NCBI GenBank assembly: GCA_910591455.2
Contig: OU342821.1
Location: forward strand, 2,909,501-2,973,500
Direction of reading: 5' to 3'
Source: Pholis gunnellus
Lineage: Eukaryota > Chordata > Actinopteri > Perciformes > Pholidae
DNA: 64,000 nt
A program made the position numbers and the translations under genes. Positions within the stretch are counted from its first letter, which is position 1; each line of letters begins with the position of its first letter. Under the pieces are notes generated by a model that did no database searches, was not told the origin of the DNA, and saw nothing but the letters and a program-made list of their open reading frames with translations. Below are positions 55,504 through 64,000 of this stretch, piece by piece.

Positions 55504-58500
55504 TATATATTTATTATTAATTTCCGTCTCCCCTCTTATTTGTCAACTGCACCTTTACAATAACACTCTCACATCACTCGAGAAAACCAGCTTTACACTG
55601 ATCTGAAGTGTGTTTGTGCTCACCTCTCCCTACATATTCTGCTTCAATAAATATTTGAAAATGCGTGGTTTATACATTGTATTTTTGTGTGTATGTGTTG
55701 TTGTGTTGAAGTGTAGCTAGGCATTATGACTGCTGTCTACTATTACCGTTTCCTGTAGCAGAAAGTAAATCACATTGTTCCTTTTGTTTCCCCTTAAGGT
55801 CTCAGGAAAAGGTCTTAGATCCCATCGATTGTGTGTCCAGGACCAAGCAGCAGGTCTTTACAAACTCTCACAACTTCTCTCTGGATATTCGGATGCCTGG
55901 TGTTGTCCCAACTGGGGTAAGTCTGTGTCTCTGAAACATACTACTTACGGTTCTGCATCTTTTCACTTCAATAGCTCACCATTAGAGCTTAAACCATAGG
56001 TTAACGTCCCTATTAAACCCTTCAAATCCACTTTTTGTCCCCATTGCTATTCTGTGGCCCTCATGGCATTAAATAGGCATAACCAGCCTTTTTGCTGTGG
56101 AGTCAAAGCAGAAAAAGCTAAATCTACATGTCTTCTTTGCCTAGAAACTATTTACGAACAAAATCAAAACTACAGTGGAAATCTTTCAACATGTGACGTC
56201 ATTTTTTTAATTCTATATCCGATGCTGTACTGTTGGCATTCGGGCAAAATTTGTGAAAGTGCGGAAGTTTTTATAAAGATTTCTAAATACCCTCTGACTG
56301 AAACAATAACGGTTTGCAGATTCAATACTAATGTCCCAAGTTAATGAGTCAATTTCAGGATTTACAATTAAATATTATATATTATTATATATAATTGATT
56401 GGATAAAAGAGGTTTCCAAATCGCGTGTGTACTTGGAGTTTTCATTAATAGTACATTTAATTGTTTTTGTTTTGGAGCCAGGCCATAATGTAAAGTAATT
56501 TCATACAACGTGAAGTTTGTTTAATAAAATCAAACTGCACCCAGCCTAATTTATGAGATTATACTTATGATGCTTTTTTCCCCACATGGAGCGATACATT
56601 CTCCTATTTCTCCTCGACTCTTCCAGCTTTAAGTCACTCAGCAGTGATTGTCAGAGCTACCTGCATAAACAGTTGGTTTTGAGACCTGCATTTACTTTGA
56701 AAGTCTGTTAGGTTACAAACACTGAAGCGCATTCACACACATTCAGTTTTTTGTTGATTTTTACAGGGTGACAGTTTATATTCGGCGGTACACTTAAAAC
56801 ATTCGAGGCTTAAGACCTGGCAAAACGACCCGGCTACGCCATTAGTCGACACAGGAATACTGTTTAACTCGTGCACGCAGTGTATGATGGTCACAGAAAT
56901 GGAATTTTCAATCAAAAACCTTACCTACATAGAAATAGGGAAGAGCCATAGTGTCATAAAGTGTGCTGCTGAACATTTCAGCAATTGATGACTTGTTTCT
57001 TAAATGTTTCAGTCGGATACTTACCTGTGCACAGTATTTGCTCTGCCAACTAGTCGAGATGCATATATTGGTGAGTATATCTTCTTTAAAATATTCTGAG
57101 TTGACATATGACATAAATATTTAGGCCTACTCTTAAAGTAAAAATCATTGGTAACTTCATGGACTAGATGGTACTTTTTGGGGCGATGTACACTGCAGTA
57201 TAAGATGCCAGAGTAAGAGCAGCAGTAAAAGTAATAGTTGTTGTAGAAGTAGCACCAACAATTGTAGCAGATATTGTCAAGGTAGTAGAAGTAGAATAGT
57301 GGTAGAAGTAATAACATAAGTGATAGCAGCAGTATTAACGGTTTTTCTAATGAAAATGTTCAAAGTAATTTGTACATGATGAGTTTGGGCAGGACACATA
57401 TTTCCAAAATCTGTAATGTAAAATCACAATCTGGATTTTATTTAGCATTTTATTATTAAGCATGTTTTAGGGATGTAGGTGATTTTCTTTTTCCCTTTCT
57501 CCAGCCTGACTGTTGATGACACTGTGGTGTCTAAACGTCAGTCTGTTTGCACACGGAAGGCCTTCAATATGTGTTTAGTCCAGTGTGAACTTTGTTGTCC
57601 TTGATCCGAGGGGAACAATAACACGAACATGAATGTTTTTCATCACAGAACAGTCATATCATTTAGTTTACAGCTCAAAAAACATGTGTAAGTGTGCAGT
57701 GCCTCTTAACATATTTTAACCACACTGCTTTTCTTCCTCAGTGGACTTCATACCTCATGCCAATATGGACACAGTTCATCACATGCTTCTGTTTGGCTGC
57801 CAGACTCCGGTGTCCTCCAGCAGCTACTGGTAATTTCCAATTTCAGCACCGGGGCAGTGTTACAGAGACCGTTCCATCATCATTAATAATCAGAGCAGTA
57901 TCCCCAGCACATCCTGTCGCAGCTACTGGGAGGGTTGTACAGCAGTGTTCTTTATTTTATGAGTGGTGTGCCAAACACCAGCAGTAAGTATTATATCCAA
58001 TTTCAAAGCTGGTTAAAATAACTTCCAGGATGACATGTAGTGAATGTCGAGTGCAAGTCAAAACTCACTGGGGTTTTCAGAATCAATCCACTGCTATGAT
58101 GAGCTGGAAGTTGCATGAAGGACTGGGGCAGGCTTGAGGCTCGCTCTCTGGGTGTGTGCAGGGGTAAAGCGAGAGGAGAACACAGATGGAGAACCACTAT
58201 GGTCACAAAGGTGGTTGTCCAATCTTATGGATAGAGAGATTAGGTCGTCTAGGCTGGCTGACTTAATGTAATCGCTGAGTGCGTTCAGAAAGTTCTTCCA
58301 GAGCGATTTGTTCCACCCAGAATCCTCTGAAATAATCTTAAACTCTGGGACCCTGATTGAGTGATAGGTGACGTTCAGCCATCTTTTGACTTGATGGCCA
58401 GAAAGCTAACAAAGGATAAGCTAAAAGGTGAGTGGCTATCACACACTGCTGATGCCCAAGTTAGCACATACCTCTAAAGTAACCTTGTCATCTAAGTTAT

Positions 58501-61500
58501 TTTACAAGTATCTGTAGCAGAGGTTGGTGGTTGTTGCTCAGAGGTGAACACTGGATGAGAAAAGACCTGCATGTCCCCAGGTCTCCAGTGTATTGCCCTG
58601 GCGCTGGGACGTGAGGCTCTCAACAGGGGAGCTTGCAAGACTGGAGGAGATGAGAAAACAGCTGGACTGATTTTCTCTTTTAAGACCCTGGTTTATTGTT
58701 CTAAATATGAGTTAGTCATATGAAAGGTATGCAGATGTGTGGAAACAAGGTTGAGCTGTTTCCCAATCTGAATCATTGTGGCTGAAAGACTCTAAGGTTT
58801 CCACTCCATCACGGAGGGTTTGATTGCACTGTAATGTTTGTGGGAGTTGGAGACCAACACAGAGCTAAAAGGAGAGTGACTGCTGGACTTGCATGACTCG
58901 ACAGCACTTGCATATGCTGAATGGGAAAATTGGCAACTCTCGCTGACATGTTCACAATATCAACTTTATAAGGTGATAATGTGTTAATGGTTACAACTTG
59001 ATGTGGTTCCCCCAAGAGGCCAAACATATTTTGTTACAAATTGTATTATTATATCATGATTTATATTGTATCAGGCCCCTCTGATCATTGCTTAAAAACA
59101 ACAAAACGTAGTTTGGCACAGTCACATTAATCTTAAATCGGTCAAGTTACCCTTTACCCTTCTGGAAAAACCATGTTCCTGAATCTTCACAGGAAAGTAA
59201 TACTTCTACCATGATTGTCTGTGTGCCAGTCTTTTTTTGTGTTAATGCCTGCAGGTCTTCTTCTTGCAGGTATTTGTGTTGCTGTGATTTACTGTGTTTT
59301 CCCATCTGGTCATTGAAAGTTGTACTGATTGCTGATTGGTTGTTTTTCTCTCAAGGGACTGTGGCAGTGTACAAGGCACTTGTGAGGATGAAGCATCCAT
59401 TATGTACGCCTGGGCTCGGAATGCACCACCCACTAGATTACCCAAAGGTACAACTCTCCCAAAGAAGTTTCTTCTTTTTAATGTAACACCAGCTATTATC
59501 CAACCAACCAATCACCTAACCGACTAGAAGGTGTTGGTTCACAATTACTAAAAGTTACATTTATTACCTGACCTCAAGCTGTATCTAGCCATGTGTAGAG
59601 TTTCACTGTCATTTGTGTGAGATATTCCACAGTCAGACTGGACCTGCTGTGTGTGTGTCTACAGATAGAAGAATATACATACTAAGCAGAGCATTTTAGG
59701 TATGAAAAGCTGACGCTGTTTCTAAATGAACTCAACTCAAACGTTACGTTCTACTGATACACCGGCAAGCAGCTGATTTTCTATCTAGAGTTTTGAAATA
59801 CATGTATCTATATGTATTTAGTGGTGATTACATTATTGGTAAGCAGCATGTCTTTCCAGAAAAAGTGTGCCTTTTACCCTTCATAATCCACAGACCTCAC
59901 TGCTTACAGTTTTCATGGAGACTATTTCTTTAGTAGAATATAGTATATGAAAATACGTGAGATGAAGAAAGATCCTGAATGGTCAAGTATTGGTTTCATG
60001 TACATCTTTCTATCTTTTTCCCTCAGTTGTTGTCACCTCCTGGTTTCCATTCTTCTCTCTGTTTTCTTATTAGATGTTGGTTTTAAAGTTGGAAGAAATG
60101 CTGGAATGTCCCACCTTGTGCTGCAGATCCATTATGGAGATGTCAGTGCTTTCAAAGGTTAGTCCTAATGGAAGTTGAAGGTACCTTGTTATATGGATGT
60201 CTAATCTTTTCATCCAGCGCCATCATCAGTCCACATATTCTATATGTCCAATACTTTGGTTTATGACCAGATTCCTCCAAAACTACTGACATTCCCTTTA
60301 GCCTCAGCTGTAATAGCAAACGTCTGATATCACGCTAAACTAAGCAGCACTTTTTAAAACTTTGGTTTTGGTCTTTTTTGCTTTGAAATAGAAATTCATG
60401 ATGAAAAAAGTTTGACTTAAATGTTTTTGTTCTGCAGACCATCATAGAGATTGCTCAGGAATTACCTTAAGAATGACATCCAAACTGTAAGTATTTACTT
60501 AAAAACAAACATTTATGTGATGCTGATATAAAAAGGAGAGTGAAATGTAGTGCCTGTATGAATACAATGTACATGTAGACTTGAAAAGTCAAGGGAAACA
60601 TGATTTATGAAAAGAAATGTGACCAACATTTACAGCCTCCTATGCTCTGACTGTGACTCTTTGTGCCCTCCTCAAAGGCAGCCATTCATTGCTGGCATAT
60701 ACCTGCTCATGTCTGTGGACACAGTTATCCTTCCAGGAAAAAGAGGTATGTTTGGTGTATTTGGTCCTAGATTTATACCCCAAGCATGAATTCAGGCTTA
60801 TTGAGGTTTTAGGAAACACTTCTGTTGGGGCATGAGGACACATAACTGTGCCATGATGCTACAATAACTTACAGTACAATTAAATGTGTCTCCATTACTC
60901 CTATTACCTGCCTTTGTTGTCAACTAAACTAATTAAAAAGGTTGCATGCAGGTAGTTACATCTGGGTACACTTCCATCCGTGCACTAATGATACCCTTCT
61001 CTAATCATAATTAATAAGAGGCTGAATTGAAATCTCTTTTCAATATTACCCTTTACATAACGGAACATAATAATTTGATTAAAAAAGATGTAAAAAAAAG
61101 ATGTAATGTAAATTTCATGTAAAATGTATGTTATTCACATAACACCGACTTCCTGTAGCCACTAGGTGGCACTGTGACTATGAGTCAATATTGGCATTTA
61201 TAAGAACTCAGGCTTGGACTATCTGTTGCCAGTAGGTGGCGGTATAACCAGGAGTGAATATTGGCATGCAGACATCCTCAAGTTTTGGTCAGATTTGACA
61301 GAGTATAGTCAAATTACAACAGCTTTTTGTTAATGGCAAATCATGTAAAATGGCCACCACGCCACGGTAACGCTGTTCCATGAAACCTCAAACTTTTAAA
61401 AACGTTTCATTGCCAAGGTCTTTAGGTTGTACGGACCTAATTTGAATTTCAATCATTTGATTTTCAATAGGTTCTCAGTTCCGACTTTGTCTTTGCTCAG

Positions 61501-61980
61501 GCCCTAATAATAGTAACAGTAACAAACTCACTAGGACTGCTAGTGGGTGCTTACGCCCTAGAAACAAAAGAAAAAACTGATACTGGTCATTTTCCCAGCC
61601 CGAACAGCCTTAGCACCAATAGGTGGATAACTCACTGTGAGTCGTATCGTCCACATTCAAATGTTGCTGATGGAATGCATAATAATAGGACAATGTCACA
61701 AATGGGCCTGCCTTGACAAAAGTTATTTATTTATTTTTAGTTACAAATGCAGACGTCGCCTGTGATTACTCTTCATATCCCATCTACCCGTTTGCCTTCA
61801 GGACCCACACACACCACCTTGGTGAGTCATACCAGAGAATTTAGCAATCTTTAGTGATCTTATTCAGTTTCAGTGATAACCTGTATGAGTGTTTTTGTCA
61901 CAGGTAAAGTGGTCAGTGGCTACAGGATCCGAGAAGGGAAGTGGGACCTGATTGGGAGACAGTCCCCTCAGCTACCACAG
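54778..61980 (+). CDS. pam: Peptidylglycine alpha-amidating monooxygenase, first ten coding exons
   Basis: Exons 54778-54923, 55799-55916, 57013-57070, 57742-57829, 59356-59447, 60074-60157, 60438-60486, 60678-60745, 61741-61821 and 61904-61980 join in frame at GT-AG sites, giving 270 residues from the ATG at 54829 (a second ATG follows directly). Residues 1-20 form a signal peptide and NPLYRFKR a basic propeptide end. The copper monooxygenase (PHM) part follows: LDIRMPGV, then MDTVHHMLLFGC with HH at 103-104, YAWARNAPPTRLPK, LQIHYGD with His170 (the three CuH ligands), LLMSVDTVI, and THTHHLG with His240 and His242 (two of three CuM ligands), then KVVSGYRIR and IGRQSPQLPQ. The enzyme alpha-hydroxylates glycine-extended peptide hormones in secretory granules using copper, ascorbate and oxygen; a second lyase domain makes the amide. 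The Met ligand, lyase domain and membrane anchor lie beyond the window. The gene is 3'-partial here. Confidence 0.97.
55178..55207 (+). repeat. (GGAT)n microsatellite
   Basis: Seven consecutive GGAT units in pam intron. Confidence 0.9.
55467..55501. repeat. (TA)n microsatellite
   Basis: An uninterrupted TA run in the same pam intron. Confidence 0.9.
55917..57012 (+). other. pam intron between exons 2 and 3
   Basis: No exon or named repeat recognised; framed by the GT at 55917 and the AG at 57011-57012. Confidence 0.6.
57830..59355 (+). other. pam intron between exons 4 and 5
   Basis: No exon or named repeat recognised. Short minus-strand frames have no homology that I can name. Confidence 0.6.
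61140..61560 (+). repeat. Dispersed fish repeat with two CTCF-like motifs, in pam intron
   Basis: GAGTCAATATTGGCATTTA and GAGTGAATATTGGCATGCA are two degenerate copies of one phrase, each preceded by a CCACTAGGTGGCAC-type box (61159-61172 and 61229-61242). The tail (CTCAGGCCCTAATAATAG, GGTGCTTACGCCCTAG) is typical of an interspersed repeat known from other fish sequence. No ends could be set. Confidence 0.5.
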
Positions 61981-62933
61981 GTACGTTATTACATCTAATG
62001 GCAATTCAAAACTGACGTTTGTCCCCAGGGGGTTAAAGGTGCATGCATGCCATATAATCTGAATGTCCCTGGTTTGGCTCTGTTGGGGTCCGTGTCATAC
62101 CGGGTTCTCTTTTTGTTTCCTGTCTGTTTCCTTCTTAACTATTAATAAAGGGGAAAATAGGGAGAAAAATCAATCTTTTTTAATCATTGACACATCTGTT
62201 TTATATGACCCACCGCTTGCTGTTGCCAGGAATGTCCTATACAGAAACCCAGTCCATGCCTTAATCTAGCACGTTATCAGATCAGCAGCAGCGTTCTTGC
62301 TCGGTCCGTGACCACACAGGATGAGTTCAGGCATAGAGTTCTCAGAGCTCACAACCCACTTCACAATCACTATAGTTACTTGTGTGAAATAGAAGAAAGA
62401 AGACTTGCAGAGTAAAAATACAGTTTCGGTATGCAGGATAGCACAAGCCGGTACGCAGCCTGTGTAGACAGCTGTACTGCTTATCTGTGTATCTGTTTTG
62501 TCAGGATGAAACAGACCAGAACTGAAAATCACAGCTGAAAAGCCTCCTGTTTAGACACGCTGTTAGATGGAGAAGACTTAGGCTAGTTCAGGATTCTGAT
62601 GAGAATACACTGATATTTAATAGGTCAAGATAAAATGTAGTCAGTCTCATGACAATTTTCTTCTTAAATGCAGCAGTTGTACATCTAAGTTTAAGAGAAA
62701 AGAGTAGCACAAGAATAAATCAGTAAACAGTTGCAATATCTATTTCGGCAGAAACAATATCCCAAATTGAAGTTCTATTTTTCATTCTACATAATAAATA
62801 TATCTTTTTTATAAACTATTTATTATTAAACTCTAACAGTTAACTTACATCACTTCATTGACTCATTCTGGTCCGCCATGGAAGTTCTGAGTTGTTCCCT
62901 GCACTTACATCTGAATAAGAAATCCCCCTAGAG
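61981..62933 (+). other. pam intron 10, first part
   Basis: The exon that should follow (the rest of the PHM domain) is not found before the window ends. No other gene recognised. Confidence 0.5.
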
Positions 62934-63083
62934 TTAGGGTTAGGGTTAGGGTTAGGGTTAGGGTTAGGGTTAGGGTTAAGGTTAGGGTTAAGGTTAGGGT
63001 TAAGGTTAGGGTTAGGGTTAGGGTTAGGGTTAGGGTTAAGGTTAGGGTTAAGGTTAAGGTTAGGGTTAGGGTTAAGGTTAGGC
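62934..63083 (+). repeat. Interstitial telomeric repeat (TTAGGG)n
   Basis: About 150 bp of TTAGGG in the plus orientation, roughly 25 units, with scattered TTAAGG variants. It is flanked by ordinary intron sequence on both sides (CCCCCTAGAG on the left), so it is not a chromosome end. Confidence 0.97.
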
Positions 63084-64000
63084 TAACCTCCGGTTCTGAA
63101 AAGTGAAGCCAATGCTAGAATGCCTTAAACTTACATTCTCTCAACTCCTCTGGTTGTATAGAAGTCTATGAGAAAATGACTCTACTTCTCTCTTGATTTA
63201 TTACCTCAGTAATAAACAGTATAAACTTGAGTTTATCGTCTAAATCACTCGTTGCAAGTCTTCTTCAATACAGCATGATGTTCATTTAGTAAATTATGGA
63301 CCATTTAGAGTCAAACAGACCATAAAGCAGGGGATGCTTTAGGGCGGGCTACCTTGTGATTGACAACCCCTTCCAGAGCAGTATACATCGCTCCTCCACA
63401 TTCCAAATATGGTCACTTCCGTTCACTAGTTGCAAAAACCCAAAATGGCGACAGTCAAAATGCCGAAACTCTTCAAAAAGCTTCAAAACGTCAGTCCACA
63501 AACCAACGGGTAACGTCACGACAACTACGTCCACTTCTTATATACAGTCTATGGTTCTGCCACAATCAGTTTATTATTCCTGTAGTCATTGGTTGAGTTG
63601 CTGTTTCTTGTTTATTTCTAACTTGATCAATAAATGCATCACTGCAGTGCAAAGATGCAAACCTGTTTAACATGCACACATACAGCAATGGAAATGTACA
63701 TACACACTTTTAAAATATCTGATTGTGAAATTTAAAATAGTATCAATAACCTTTCCATTTTATACTAAATAGTGAAGCCGAGTTATTGTAAAGTTTGTTT
63801 AAATATGTGGGCTATGAATTAATCATTGATCATCCTTCTGACGTTTCTTAATGATGACTAAGACCGAACTGATGGTTTACATGTGCATGTGATGAATAAA
63901 TGATATAGGAGCTATATATTCACAGCTGTTCTTCTACTCTTCTGAGTCCAAGGACTTGTACTGGTCCTCTCTGTCTTGTGTACATGACAGTTTTCTCAGT
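63084..64000 (+). other. pam intron 10, last part
   Basis: No exon recognised. Short frames on both strands at 63350-63670 overlap each other and show no homology. Confidence 0.5.

Overview
This is a stretch of a ray-finned fish (teleost, probably percomorph) nuclear genome. Genes are split by GT-AG introns, there are many microsatellites, and the repeats are of fish type (hAT elements without transposase, Ty3/Gypsy, LINEs of the CR1/L2 and L1 kinds, an endogenous-retrovirus pol fragment). Four protein-coding genes are recognisable by their spliced translations.

Layout. (1) About 0.9-14.6 kb, plus strand: the last nine coding exons of a PDZ plus double-PH protein that fits pdzph1. Its largest intron holds a decayed Ty3/Gypsy element and a hAT BED-finger remnant. 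(2) 20.2-20.84 kb, minus strand: macir (C5orf30 family), with its whole reading frame in one exon. A G+C-rich block near 26 kb is a candidate promoter. (3) 22.9-37.6 kb: a repeat-dense block with no host gene recognised. It holds an 1167-bp hAT element with a perfect 8-bp target duplication and a captured 18S rRNA fragment, a LINE split by a solo LTR, and a retroviral pol remnant whose two parts lie in opposite orientation beside long inverted repeats. (4) 38.3-40.7 kb, minus strand: pomk (protein O-mannose kinase), two coding exons. (5) 41-50 kb: a broken THAP-domain exon, more hAT elements, a large inverted repeat around a tRNA-like sequence, and a possible untranslated first exon of pam near 47.3 kb. 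(6) 51.2-54.5 kb: a 3.3-kb satellite made entirely of 7-base blocks. (7) 54.8-62.0 kb, plus strand: the first ten coding exons of pam (peptidylglycine alpha-amidating monooxygenase), running out of the window and followed by a 150-bp interstitial telomeric array.

The genes do not form a pathway. pam acts on peptide hormones in secretory granules, pomk modifies alpha-dystroglycan glycans in the ER, macir is an UNC119-binding cytosolic regulator, and the PDZ/PH protein is a membrane-associated scaffold. From memory, PAM, MACIR and the PDZPH1 relic lie in one chromosomal region in mammals, which supports the assignments. No new multi-gene system was found. The most unusual items are the heptamer satellite, the rRNA-bearing hAT element and the apparently inverted retroviral remnant.
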